A stretch of 64,000 bases of DNA. Origin: Amycolatopsis umgeniensis. GTDB taxonomy: Bacteria; Actinomycetota; Actinomycetes; Mycobacteriales; Pseudonocardiaceae. Under the pieces are notes generated by a model. The model worked only from the letters and a program-made list of their open reading frames with translations, was not told the DNA's origin and made no database searches. The number at the start of each line of letters is the position of its first letter. Positions within the stretch are counted from its first letter, which is position 1. Of this stretch, positions 16,257 through 26,948 are shown piece by piece. The translations under genes were made by a program, and so were the position numbers. The stretch covers positions 1,178,001 through 1,242,000 of the forward strand of contig NZ_JACHMX010000001.1 in the NCBI RefSeq assembly GCF_014205155.1. The letters are read 5' to 3'.

Positions 16257-19148
16257 GTGCCCCGAATCCCGCTCCCTCGTACGCGAGGCGCGAAGCTCAC
16301 CGCGCTCGCCGCGGTCGTGGTGGTCCTGGCCGCCGCGGCCGTCGTGTGGACGAACAGCGAACCCGCTCCGTCCACGGTCAAAACCCAGGAAGCGACCCTT
16401 GACCTGCCTGAAGTCCCAGGCTCGTCCGAGGTCGTCAAGATCGACACGACCACGTACCTCCCCGAGCAGACCCCCGCCCCCGCCGTCCTGCTCGCCCACG
16501 GTTTCGGCGGTGACAAGAACAGTGTCGCCACCGAGGCCCGCGAACTCGCCGAGAAGGGTTTCGTCGTCCTCGCCTGGTCCGCGCGCGGTTTCGGCCGCAG
16601 CACCGGGAAGATCGCGCTGAACGACCCCGACCGCGAGGTCGCCGACGCCAGGAAGCTGATCGACAACCTGGCCGCGCGTCCCGAAGTCCTCAGTGAGAAC
16701 GGCGATCCGAAGGTGGCCGTGTCCGGCGCTTCGTACGGTGGCGCGCTTTCGCTGCTGCTCGCCGGGACCGACAAGCGGGTCGACGCGATCGCGCCGGTGA
16801 TCACCTACAACGACCTCGCGCAGGGCCTCTTCCCGAACGCCGCCTCGGCCGCGCCCTCGACGGCGACCACTCCGGCCGCCGGCGCGTTCACCGCGGACGG
16901 CGTCTTCAAGAGGTCGTGGGCGGGCATCTTCTTCTCCGCCGGTTCCGGCGCGGCGCAGGGCGGCTCGCCCGCCAACGACGCGCCCGAAGCCGGTGACGAG
17001 ACGAGCGAGTCCGGTGCTTCCCAGGGCGCCGCCGCGGCCGGTGCCGCGGCTCAGTCCCTTCCGCTCGGCGGACCGAACGGCCAGCGGCCGGCACCCGGCC
17101 CGGCCGACCCTTGTGGACGGTTCACCGCCGACGTCTGCCAGGCCTACACGGAACTCGCGACCACCGGCAAGGCGAGCCAGCGCACCGTCGACCTGCTTCG
17201 CCGCGTCTCGCCCGCGTCCGTCACGGACAAGATCACCGTGCCGACCCTGCTGGTGCAGGGCGAAAGCGACACTCTGTTCGGTTTGGACCAGTCCGACGCG
17301 ACCGCCCGGCAGATCGCCGCGGCGGGCGGCAAGGTCCGCACGATCTGGTACACCGGCGGCCACGACGGCGGGAAGCCCGGGCAGAAGCTGCGGACGCAGA
17401 TCGCCGACTTCCTCAAGTTCTCGTTGACCGGTCAGGGCACCGATCCCGGCACCGGGTTCAGCTACGACATCCAGGGCACGCTGCGGGCGAACGGCGCCCC
17501 CTCGGTCCGGACGGTCACCGCGCCCGCGTACCCGGGAGCCACCGGGGACGCCACCGAACGGCGGCGATTCGCACTGGAGGGACCGGCCCAGCCGGTCGTC
17601 CGGCCCGCGGGCGGAAACCCCGCCGCGGTGAGCGGGATCCCTGGGTTGAACGGGGCGGTGGCGGGCTCGTCCCGGCTTTCCGGTCTGTTCAGCATCGACC
17701 CGCCCGGTCAGGCCGCGCAGTTCGCGACGGCGCCGCTCGGCGAGCAGACGATCGTGGCCGGTTCGTCCACGGTCCGGCTGCAGGTGTCCGCGGATCCTTC
17801 CGCCGCGCCGCCACAGAAGGAAGCCGTCCTGTTCGCGAAGCTCTACGACGTCAACTCGGAGGGCGTCCGCACGCTTCCGGCCAACGCCGTCGCGCCCTTC
17901 CGCGTTTCCGGTCTGCCCGCGGACGGCAGCCCGGTCGAGGTGACGGTGACCCTGCCGGGCATCGTGCGTCCGCTGGAAGCCGGGCACACGCTCCGGCTGG
18001 TCGTCGGCACAACGGATCAGGCGTTCGCGACTCCGGTCGAGCCCGCGGTCTTCCGCATCGGGCTGGCGGACGGCGGAGGGCTGGGAGTCCCGGTCGTCCA
18101 CGGCACGTCGGTCGGCGCGGGAGCGCCCGTCGCGCAGCTGCTGGGTATCGCCGGGACGCTGCTCGCGGGTATCGCGATCACGGTGATCGCCGCGTTCCGC
18201 CGCCGCCGCGCCCACGACGTCGACGAGAGCCTGTCGAAGACACCGCTGGTGATCGAAGGCCTGCACAAGGCCTACGCGGGCGGTTTCGTCGCGGTGAAGG
18301 ACCTGTCGTTCCGGGTCGAACCCGGCCAGGTGCTCGGGCTGCTCGGGCCGAACGGCGCGGGCAAGACGACGACCCTGCGCATGCTGATGGGGCTGATCAC
18401 GCCGACGGCGGGCCACATCCGCGTGTTCGGCCACTTGATCGCGCCCGGCGCGCCGGTACTGTCCAGGATCGGGTCCTTTGTGGAGGGTTCGGGCTTCCTG
18501 CCGCACCTGTCCGGCAAGGAAAACCTGGAACTGTACTGGGCGAGCACGGGCCGCCCGGAGGACAAGGCGCATTTCGCCGAGGCACTGGAGATCGCCGGAC
18601 TCGGCGACGCGGTGAACCGGCGGGTCCGCACCTATAGCCAGGGCATGCGGCAGCGGCTCGCGATCGCGCAGGCGATGCTCGGCCTGCCGGAGCTCATGGT
18701 GCTCGACGAACCGACCAACGGGCTCGACCCGCCTCAGATCCACCAGATGCGCGAGGTGCTCCAGCGTTACGCGGCGACCGGGCGCACCGTGGTGGTCTCG
18801 AGCCACCTGCTGGCCGAGGTCGAGCAGACCTGTACGCACGTGGTCGTGATGCACCGCGGCATGCTGGTCGCCTCGGGTGAGGTCGGCGAACTGGCCGCGT
18901 CCAGCGGCGAGGCGACCTTCCGGGTCGACAAGCCCGCCGAAGCGGCCGAAGCGCTGCGGAAGGTCGGCGGCGTTTCCGGCGTCGACGTCGACGGGGAACT
19001 GGTCCACGCGGATCTCGACGGTCTCGCACGTGCCGAGGCCGTCGCCGCCCTCGTGCGCGCCGGGGTCGCGGTCGAGCAGGCCGGGCCGCGGCGACGGCTG
19101 GAAGACGCGTTCCTGCAGCTGGTCGGAGAGGACTCCAAGAGTGAGTAA
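16257..19148 (+). CDS. Membrane-anchored S15-type hydrolase fused to ABC transporter ATPase
   Basis: A 963-residue chimera. Residues ~12-32 are a signal anchor. An exported alpha/beta hydrolase of the X-Pro dipeptidyl-peptidase (S15/CocE) type follows: LLAHGFGGDKNS, nucleophile Ser159 in SGASYGGAL, Asp in LVQGESDTLFG, His in YTGGHDGGKPG, and a Cys pair in PCGRFTADVC that suits the oxidising exterior. A beta-rich C-terminal segment comes next. A second helix at ~617-637 (LLGIAGTLLAGIAITVIAAF) returns the chain to the cytoplasm. Residues ~660-963 are a complete ABC ATPase with Walker A GPNGAGKTTT, signature YSQGMRQRLA and Walker B LMVLDEPTNGLDP. It overlaps the permease gene by 8 nt. The exported substrate is unknown. 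Confidence 0.9.
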   Translation: MPRIPLPRTRGAKLTALAAVVVVLAAAAVVWTNSEPAPSTVKTQEATLDLPEVPGSSEVVKIDTTTYLPEQTPAPAVLLAHGFGGDKNSVATEARELAEKGFVVLAWSARGFGRSTGKIALNDPDREVADARKLIDNLAARPEVLSENGDPKVAVSGASYGGALSLLLAGTDKRVDAIAPVITYNDLAQGLFPNAASAAPSTATTPAAGAFTADGVFKRSWAGIFFSAGSGAAQGGSPANDAPEAGDETSESGASQGAAAAGAAAQSLPLGGPNGQRPAPGPADPCGRFTADVCQAYTELATTGKASQRTVDLLRRVSPASVTDKITVPTLLVQGESDTLFGLDQSDATARQIAAAGGKVRTIWYTGGHDGGKPGQKLRTQIADFLKFSLTGQGTDPGTGFSYDIQGTLRANGAPSVRTVTAPAYPGATGDATERRRFALEGPAQPVVRPAGGNPAAVSGIPGLNGAVAGSSRLSGLFSIDPPGQAAQFATAPLGEQTIVAGSSTVRLQVSADPSAAPPQKEAVLFAKLYDVNSEGVRTLPANAVAPFRVSGLPADGSPVEVTVTLPGIVRPLEAGHTLRLVVGTTDQAFATPVEPAVFRIGLADGGGLGVPVVHGTSVGAGAPVAQLLGIAGTLLAGIAITVIAAFRRRRAHDVDESLSKTPLVIEGLHKAYAGGFVAVKDLSFRVEPGQVLGLLGPNGAGKTTTLRMLMGLITPTAGHIRVFGHLIAPGAPVLSRIGSFVEGSGFLPHLSGKENLELYWASTGRPEDKAHFAEALEIAGLGDAVNRRVRTYSQGMRQRLAIAQAMLGLPELMVLDEPTNGLDPPQIHQMREVLQRYAATGRTVVVSSHLLAEVEQTCTHVVVMHRGMLVASGEVGELAASSGEATFRVDKPAEAAEALRKVGGVSGVDVDGELVHADLDGLARAEAVAALVRAGVAVEQAGPRRRLEDAFLQLVGEDSKSE

Positions 19149-20100
19149 GACCAATGGATCTCACCCGGCGACCCGGGCGGATCACGGAGTGCACACGGAT
19201 CCGGCGGCACTGCTGGAGCTGACCGAGGTCGCGTCGCACGAACGGACCGAGGTCGGCCCGGACGGGGCGGTGGCGGGGTACCGCGCCGACCGGACGCTGC
19301 GGCTCGGTGTCGAGCTGAAACGGCAGCTCAAACGGCGCCGGACCCAGCTCATGCTGGGGTTCGTCGCGCTGCTGCCGTTCATCCTGGTGATCGCCTTCGA
19401 GATCGGGCAGGCCAATCCGAACCGCCGCAGCGGCGGTTTCGTCGACCTCGCCACCGCGAGCGCGCCGAACTTCGTGGTGCTCGCGCTGTTCGTCTCCGGG
19501 ACGTTCCTGCTGCCGATGATCGTGGCGCTGTTCTACGGCGACACGATCGCGAGCGAGGCGTCGTGGTCGAGCCTGAAGTACCTGCTCGCGATGCCGGTCC
19601 CCCGGCATCGGGTGCTGCGGCAGAAGGCGATCGTCTCCGGCATCCTCTCCGCGGTCGCGCTGATCCTGTTGCCGCTGGTGGCGCTGATAGTCGGCGTCAT
19701 CTGGTACGGCGCGGGCGACGCGATCAGCCCGACCGGGGACGCGGTGTCGTTCGGCGACAGCCTGATGGCCATGGGGCTGGCGACGATCTACATCATCCTG
19801 CAGCTGGCGTGGGTGGCCGGTCTGGCGATGCTGCTCTCGGTCGCCACAGACGCCCCGCTCGGCGCCGTGGGCGGTGCGGTGATCGTCGCGATCGTTTCCC
19901 AGATCCTCGACCAGATCACCGCGCTGGAAGGGCTGCGGGACTACCTGCCGACGCATTTCGCGTTCTCGTGGATGGACCTGATCTCGACCGACATCGACTG
20001 GACGAACATGGCCAACGGCATGCTGTCGGCGGCGTTGTACGGAACGGTGTTCTTCCTCCTGGCCGGACGCCGGTTCGCGACGAAGGACATCACCAGCTGA
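19141..20100 (+). CDS. ABC exporter permease (ABC-2 type)
   Basis: A 319-residue membrane protein with six predicted helices, from LMLGFVALLPFILVIAFEIG to the last helix ALYGTVFFLLAG. A long hydrophilic N-terminus of ~60 residues precedes them. The pattern with SWSSLKYLLAMPVPRHRVLRQKAIV between helices 2 and 3 is typical of ABC-2 permeases. GTG at 19141 is chosen: it overlaps the end of the fused hydrolase-ATPase gene by 8 nt, implying translational coupling. Together the two genes make a two-component exporter in which a peptidase-like domain faces outward. A strong terminator follows. Confidence 0.85.
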   Translation: MSKTNGSHPATRADHGVHTDPAALLELTEVASHERTEVGPDGAVAGYRADRTLRLGVELKRQLKRRRTQLMLGFVALLPFILVIAFEIGQANPNRRSGGFVDLATASAPNFVVLALFVSGTFLLPMIVALFYGDTIASEASWSSLKYLLAMPVPRHRVLRQKAIVSGILSAVALILLPLVALIVGVIWYGAGDAISPTGDAVSFGDSLMAMGLATIYIILQLAWVAGLAMLLSVATDAPLGAVGGAVIVAIVSQILDQITALEGLRDYLPTHFAFSWMDLISTDIDWTNMANGMLSAALYGTVFFLLAGRRFATKDITS

Positions 20101-20123
20101 GAGCGTTTCCGTACTCGAAAAAC

Positions 20124-20176
20124 ACCGGGGCCCACCGGGAAGACGAAATTCGCTTCCCTGGTGGGCCCCGGTTTTC
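20124..20176 (+). terminator. Strong terminator after the ABC exporter operon
   Basis: 19/20-bp stem with a single bulge: arm 20124-20142 beginning ACCGGGGCCCACC, loop ACGAAATTCG, arm 20153-20172 ending GTGGGCCCCGGT, followed by TTTT. Confidence 0.9.
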
Positions 20177-20359
20177 ACTGGCCGTGGCGACCTTCACCCA
20201 TTAGCGCCGGTAATCGGTGTTTCATGCGCATGCGACCATTGGTTTTTTCCGATCATCGACTCATTGGGTGAAAAGTTCGCATTCATCTTCGGCGATCCCC
20301 GAGAAATCCTTATCTTCAGGGGAAAGGTGCCGACGCGAGCAGAAAGCGGGGACGTGACC

Positions 20360-20782
20360 ATGACCCAGTCACTCGAGATCCCGGTCCAGGAATTCTCGCT
20401 TGCGTGGACGATGACCGCCGACAAGGGCGGCAGAGTCGGATTCGCCGCTTCGGGTCAGGTGACGCTTCTCGACAACAAGCGTTTCTACAAGATCGACGGG
20501 GTTCTCTACATCTCCGAGGGCAGCACCTATTGCCGCGACATCGGCAATCCCCATCTGTTCGTCCGCCGCAACGGCGTCGAGGAGAGCGGCAGGCAATGGG
20601 GCTGGGAGACCATCTGCAACCGCAAGTCCTGCAGCAGGCTGTGCGCGATGGACGCCTACTTCGTCCGGACGGGCTACTGGGCACCCGCCGACCGGGCGAT
20701 CCAGCTGAGCATCGGCGCCGAGTCCGGCTGGAACCGCAAGCGCTCCTTCAGCCCGACGATCACCGTGCGCCTCGCGGACTGA
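20360..20782 (+). CDS. Hypothetical protein with conserved-looking Cys cluster
   Basis: A 140-residue soluble protein that I do not recognise. It opens with MTQSLEIPVQEFSLAW, has beta-rich segments (GQVTLLDNKRFYKIDGVLYIS) and carries four Cys, three of them clustered in ETICNRKSCSRLCAMD. Aromatic residues are frequent (GRQWGWE, RTGYWAPAD). No signal peptide or membrane helix is visible. ATG at 20360 is preferred, with an AGCGGGGA ribosome site 9 nt upstream; GTG at 20354 is the alternative. The preceding ~180 nt (20177-20359) are noticeably more AT-rich than the surroundings and probably hold its promoter. It stands alone between a terminator and the crotonase gene. Confidence 0.6.
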   Translation: MTQSLEIPVQEFSLAWTMTADKGGRVGFAASGQVTLLDNKRFYKIDGVLYISEGSTYCRDIGNPHLFVRRNGVEESGRQWGWETICNRKSCSRLCAMDAYFVRTGYWAPADRAIQLSIGAESGWNRKRSFSPTITVRLAD

Positions 20783-20825
20783 GCGGTCCACTGTAGATCT
20801 CCGCGGGCTCGGGTACGGTCGGCCC

Positions 20826-21596
20826 ATGGCCACCTCTTCGATCCGCGTGGACGACGAAGGCGGGATCGCCGTCGTCACCCTGCAGCACGGCAAAGCGAAC
20901 ACCCTCGACACGGAGTTCTGTCAGGAGCTGGCCATCCGGCTCGAAGACGTCCAGCTCGGCGGATGTCGCGGTGTCGTGCTGACCGGCACCGGCGGCATCT
21001 TCTCGGCGGGCGTCGACCTGCGGCGGGTGCACGAAGGCGGCGCGGACTACGTCGAAGACTTCTTGCCCGCGTTGTCGGACGCGTTCCTGTCGGTGTTCGG
21101 CTTCCCCGGCCCGGTGGTCGCGGCCGTCAACGGGCACGCGATCGCCGGCGGGGCGGTGCTCGCCGCCGCCTGCGACCGCCGCGTCCTCGCCGACGGACCG
21201 AGCCGGATCGGGATCACCGAGCTGCTCGTCGGCGTCCCTTTCCCGTTGGCGGCGCTGGAGATCCTGCGTTCCGGGTTCGGCGCCGACATCCTCGCCGAAC
21301 TCGCGTTCCTCGGCGAGACCCATCTGCCTGAGGACGCGCTCCGGCTCGGCCTGGTCAACGAAGTGGCCGCGCCCGAGGCAGTGCTGCCGCGCGCGATCGA
21401 GGTGGCCGGGAAACTCGCCGAGATCCCCGCGGCCGCGTACGCGCATACGAAGGCGCAGCTGCATCGGCCGTTCCACGAGCGGATCGCCGAACACCGCACC
21501 GGCGACGACGCCCACGTCCTCGAACTGTGGAGTTCGCCTGAAGCGCTCTCGGCCATCAAGGCCTACGTCGACCGCGTGCTCCGCCGCGCCGGCTGA
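20826..21596 (+). CDS. Enoyl-CoA hydratase/isomerase family (crotonase) protein
   Basis: A 256-residue crotonase-fold enzyme. The oxyanion-hole segments are GTGGIFSAGVDLRRV (residues ~53-67) and NGHAIAGGAVLAAACDRRV (~101-119). The helix with ITELLVGVPFPLAAL carries the Glu usually used in catalysis. The second catalytic Glu of true hydratases is not obvious, so a dehydratase, isomerase or other CoA-ester role is possible. The ATG is 43 nt after the hypothetical gene. No other fatty-acid genes are nearby. Confidence 0.88.
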   Translation: MATSSIRVDDEGGIAVVTLQHGKANTLDTEFCQELAIRLEDVQLGGCRGVVLTGTGGIFSAGVDLRRVHEGGADYVEDFLPALSDAFLSVFGFPGPVVAAVNGHAIAGGAVLAAACDRRVLADGPSRIGITELLVGVPFPLAALEILRSGFGADILAELAFLGETHLPEDALRLGLVNEVAAPEAVLPRAIEVAGKLAEIPAAAYAHTKAQLHRPFHERIAEHRTGDDAHVLELWSSPEALSAIKAYVDRVLRRAG

Positions 21597-21697
21597 ATCG
21601 TCCCGATCAGCGGGACGAGGTCCGGATAGGCGATTGCCCACCAGCGGGGACTCTGTGAGTATCCGACCGCTCGAAGGTCGCGATGGGGAGGGCATGG

Positions 21698-23107
21698 ATG
21701 CGGAAGCTCACGGCCGCGTGGTCGGTTCTGGCGATCACCGTTCTCACACTGGCCGGGCTGACCCCGGCCGCGCAGGCGGCACCCGAGGACATCAAGCAGG
21801 CGCTCGGGCGGATACCCGGCCTGACCGTCGTCTCGGAGAATCCGGCGCCCACCGGGTACCGGTTCTTCAAGCTCGCCTACACCCAGCCCATCGACCACCG
21901 CAGGCCGGGCGCCGGTACCTTCCAGCAGCGTTTCACCTTGCTGCACAAGGAATTCCGCGCGCCGATCGTGGTGTACACGAGCGGGTACAACGTGTCGGAA
22001 TCGCCCAACCGCTCGGAGCCGACACAGATCGTCGACGGCAACCAGCTGTCGATGGAATACCGGTTCTTCACCCCGTCGCGACCGGACCGGCCGGACTGGG
22101 GCAAGCAGCTGACCATCTGGCAGGCCGCCGCCGACCAGCACCGCGCCGTGGAGGCCTTCAAACGGCTCTACCCGGGCAAGTGGCTCGCGACCGGCGGCAG
22201 CAAGGGCGGGATGACGGCGACATACTTCCGTAGGTTCTTCCCGAACGACGTCGACGCGACGATCCCCTACGTCGCGCCCAACGACGTGATCAACTCGCAC
22301 GACCGCTACAACCGGTTCCTGGCGAACGTCGGGAACGATCCGGCCTGCCGTTCGGCGCTCAAGGCGATCCAGCGCGACGTGCTGACCCGGCGTCCGGAGT
22401 TCGCGGCGCTCGCCGCCGCCGACGCGGCCAAGAACGGCTACACGTTCACGACCGTCGGCTCGGCCGACATCTCGCTGGAGATCTCGGTCATCGACTCGTA
22501 CTTCGCCTTCTGGCAGTACCAGAAGCAGTCGGACTGCGCGACGGTGCCGAAGGCCGGTGCCCCGGCGGCGGAGATCTACGCGTGGTTCGAACGCGTCGAG
22601 AGCCTCAACACCTACTCCGACCAGAACCTCGGGATCTACGTCCCCTACTACTTCCAGGCCGCCTACCAGCTGGGCGCCCCGGAATCCTACGAAGACTATC
22701 TCCGGGACCTGCTGCGCTACCCGGGATCCAACGTGTCACGGACGTTCGTGCCGAAATCGGTCGACATCCCGCGGTTCGATCACCTGGCGATGCCGGACAT
22801 CGACTTCTGGGTGAAGACGCAAGGGAAGCGGCTGCTGTTCGTCTACGGCGGGAACGACCCGTGGGGTGCCGAACCCTTCCGGCTCGGCTTCGGCTCGAAG
22901 GACTCCTACAGCTACACCGTGCCGGGCGGGAACCACGGCGCCCGGATCTCGCAGCTCCCGGCGGCTCAGGCCGCCGAAGCCACGAACAGCGTGCGGCGCT
23001 GGGCGGGGCTACCCCCGGTTTCGCCCGGGGTGACCACCCGTTCGGTGCCGGCCGGCTTCCCGGACTTCGACGCGGACCTGAGCCTGCGGCACCGCCCGCG
23101 CCTCTGA
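21698..23107 (+). CDS. Secreted S37-family tripeptidyl aminopeptidase
   Basis: A 469-residue exported serine peptidase of the S28/S37 type (PS-10 family), as found in Streptomyces and Amycolatopsis culture fluids. A classic signal peptide MRKLTAAWSVLAITVLTLAG ends at AAQAAPED. The nucleophile is in GGSKGGMTA (~residues 166-174). Asp and His candidates are in YGGNDPWGAEPF and PGGNHGARI near the C-terminus. ATG at 21698 is chosen over 21683 because GGGGAGG lies 5 nt upstream and the N-region then starts with MRK. It removes N-terminal tripeptides from proteins outside the cell. A large hairpin follows the gene. Confidence 0.9.
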   Translation: MRKLTAAWSVLAITVLTLAGLTPAAQAAPEDIKQALGRIPGLTVVSENPAPTGYRFFKLAYTQPIDHRRPGAGTFQQRFTLLHKEFRAPIVVYTSGYNVSESPNRSEPTQIVDGNQLSMEYRFFTPSRPDRPDWGKQLTIWQAAADQHRAVEAFKRLYPGKWLATGGSKGGMTATYFRRFFPNDVDATIPYVAPNDVINSHDRYNRFLANVGNDPACRSALKAIQRDVLTRRPEFAALAAADAAKNGYTFTTVGSADISLEISVIDSYFAFWQYQKQSDCATVPKAGAPAAEIYAWFERVESLNTYSDQNLGIYVPYYFQAAYQLGAPESYEDYLRDLLRYPGSNVSRTFVPKSVDIPRFDHLAMPDIDFWVKTQGKRLLFVYGGNDPWGAEPFRLGFGSKDSYSYTVPGGNHGARISQLPAAQAAEATNSVRRWAGLPPVSPGVTTRSVPAGFPDFDADLSLRHRPRL

Positions 23108-23145
23108 CCGGGCCGCCAACCAGCCACGCGGTCCCGCCGGAAGGC

Positions 23146-23198
23146 GTTGCGAAAGCCACTTTCACAACCTTCAACGTTGCGAAAGTGGCTTTCGCAAC
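23146..23198 (+). terminator. 18-bp perfect hairpin after the secreted peptidase gene
   Basis: GTTGCGAAAGCCACTTTC (23146-23163) pairs perfectly with GAAAGTGGCTTTCGCAAC (23181-23198) across a 17-nt loop, 38 nt after the stop codon. It likely ends transcription of the peptidase gene. Confidence 0.75.
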
Positions 23199-23255
23199 AC
23201 CACCTTCCGGGGCCGAAAGGCAGAGGTGGCGTGTTCGGGCGGGACAGGCGAACCG

Positions 23256-23318
23256 ACGTGATCAGAGGGCGAACTCACGTGATCAGAGGCGGAACTCGCG
23301 TGATCAGAGGGCGATCAC
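23256..23318. repeat. Three tandem 21-bp repeats
   Basis: Units ACGTGATCAGAGGGCGAACT(C) at 23256-23276, a near copy at 23277-23297 and a third, diverged copy at 23298-23318, each exactly 21 bp. The last unit merges into the uvrB terminator. The spacing equals two helical turns, but no binding protein can be named. Confidence 0.7.
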
Positions 23319-23329
23319 GCGAGTTCCGC
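23289..23329 (-). terminator. Terminator of uvrB
   Basis: Perfect 17-bp stem: GCGGAACTCGCGTGATC (23289-23305), 7-nt loop, GATCACGCGAGTTCCGC (23313-23329). It begins 8 nt beyond the uvrB stop codon on the minus strand. Confidence 0.8.
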
Positions 23330-23337
23330 GTCGCGGG

Positions 23338-25497
<2,160 letters not shown>

Positions 25498-25548
25498 GGG
25501 AACCAGAGTAGGCGCAAGGTCCGACAGTTTCCGGTTCGCCTGGTCGGC

Positions 25549-26805
25549 TCAGCAGGAACAGTCACAGCAGGAACAGCAGTCACAGCAATCACAGTCGCAG
25601 TCGCAGGACGCGTGCGGTTTCCCGCTCCACGGTCCCGGATAGGGATCGCGGCAGCAGAACTGGCACGAACAGCACATGTAGGTCGCCACGGCGCAGCCGA
25701 AGAAGGCGCCCCTCGGCTGGGCTGGCACCCGGAACTTCGGCACCCAGCAGCCGCCGCCCTGGCCGTCGACCGGCGGGCCCCCGCCGTGTTTGCCCTTCTT
25801 CTTCGGCGGCTCCTGGGGCGGACCTCCGCCGCCGGGAGCGCCCTCCGGTGGAGGCGGCGGCCGGTGACCGCCCTGCTGAGGCGGATAGGGCTGATGCGGA
25901 TGCTGTTGCGGTCGAGGTCCGGGCCCGATCCACCCCGGCGGGGGCTGCTGCGGGCCGTGGCCGAAGGCACGCCGCACCGCCTGACGCAGTTCGTGCACCA
26001 GCAACGCGTGGACCAGGGTGGGTTGAGCGAACCTCACTTCGCGAAGGGCGAGCTCGACGCCGAGGACGGCGTCGTCGCACAGCCGCCGCGCCTCGGCGAG
26101 CCCGGTCCCGGTGGCCGTCAGCGGGTTCCACGCGCCGGCGGCCTCGTCCTCGGCGAGGTCCTCGACGGCGTCGAGCAGATGCGCGGCCCTGCCGAACAGG
26201 CGTCCGGCCTCGGCCAGCGGCGCGGCGTTCTCCGGGCGGCCCGCCAGCACGGCGGTGTGCGCGAACGCGGCGGACGTCGCCAGTTCGGCGGGTTCGGTGG
26301 CGAGCACGGCCGAATCACCGAGGCGGACGGCGCGTTCGATCTCGCCCTGCCTGTCGACGGCCTCGGTCAGGACCGCCGTGTCGAAGCCGATCCGGGTGCC
26401 CGTGCGGCTTCCCTGGTCCGCCCAGCGCGTCGCCACCCGCTTCGCGGCCAGAGACACGGAACGCCGTGCGAACGCGCCGTCACGGTCTTCGACGTGGTCG
26501 CTGATCTTGGCCGAAGCCAGCACCAAGGAGACGGCCGCCGCGAGCTGGGCACCGCCGCCCTTCGCGACCGACGTTCCCTTCATCGCCCGAAGCGGGCAAG
26601 GGCCGGCGTCGCGCCTTCCCTCCGCACGCGGCGACTGGGCCTCGACGAGCGCCGAAATGATCAAGCCGTCATAGTTCGTCACCATTCGGGCGAGATGTCC
26701 GTGTTCATCGCGCAACGCCAGGCAGAGGCCGCACAGATGAGCGAGCCAATCCGCGTGCAGACCCGCGGAAAGCCGGTGGCGGCAAGGCCTGATGATGCCG
26801 AACAT
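25549..26805 (-). CDS. DUF5685 protein with Pro/Gly linker and Cys/Asp-rich tail
   Basis: A 418-residue protein. Residues 1-~280 match the DUF5685 pattern: MFGIIRPCRHRL, then LCGLCLALRDEHGHLARMVTNYD, then an all-helical Ala-rich body with LFGRAAHLLDAVEDLAEDEAAGAWNPL. A Pro/Gly/Gln-rich linker follows (~290-355). The end is a Cys-rich region (FFGCAVATYMCCSCQFCCRDP) and the tail CDCDCDCCDCCSCCDCSC, with 11 Cys and 5 Asp in 18 residues. The N-terminal Cys/His set plus the tail suggest metal binding or redox chemistry; function is unknown. It has no signal peptide. It is divergent from the DUF402 gene. Confidence 0.85.
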   Translation of the reverse strand: MFGIIRPCRHRLSAGLHADWLAHLCGLCLALRDEHGHLARMVTNYDGLIISALVEAQSPRAEGRRDAGPCPLRAMKGTSVAKGGGAQLAAAVSLVLASAKISDHVEDRDGAFARRSVSLAAKRVATRWADQGSRTGTRIGFDTAVLTEAVDRQGEIERAVRLGDSAVLATEPAELATSAAFAHTAVLAGRPENAAPLAEAGRLFGRAAHLLDAVEDLAEDEAAGAWNPLTATGTGLAEARRLCDDAVLGVELALREVRFAQPTLVHALLVHELRQAVRRAFGHGPQQPPPGWIGPGPRPQQHPHQPYPPQQGGHRPPPPPEGAPGGGGPPQEPPKKKGKHGGGPPVDGQGGGCWVPKFRVPAQPRGAFFGCAVATYMCCSCQFCCRDPYPGPWSGKPHASCDCDCDCCDCCSCCDCSC

Positions 26806-26948
26806 GCGTTGTCTCCCCAGTCACCCCTATGGCGGAACCAGCGCACCCTATCCGCCCCTGGCGCACTACTCCCGGGAAACCTCTGAACCGTGATCGTCCA
26901 CCCGGTTGGGCGGTGGCCGCGAGCGCCACGGCCTTCCAAGATGGGCGC

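Noticed and set aside
16230..19154. 974-codon minus-strand frame
   Set aside because: Exactly antisense to the hydrolase-ABC fusion, whose motifs are unmistakable; the antisense product has no recognisable domain.
23256..23318. CRISPR array
   Set aside because: Only three head-to-tail units without spacers; no cas gene nearby.
25549..25605. RiPP precursor reading of the Cys-rich tail
   Set aside because: The tail belongs to a 418-residue DUF5685 protein and no modification enzyme, protease or exporter for a RiPP lies next to it.
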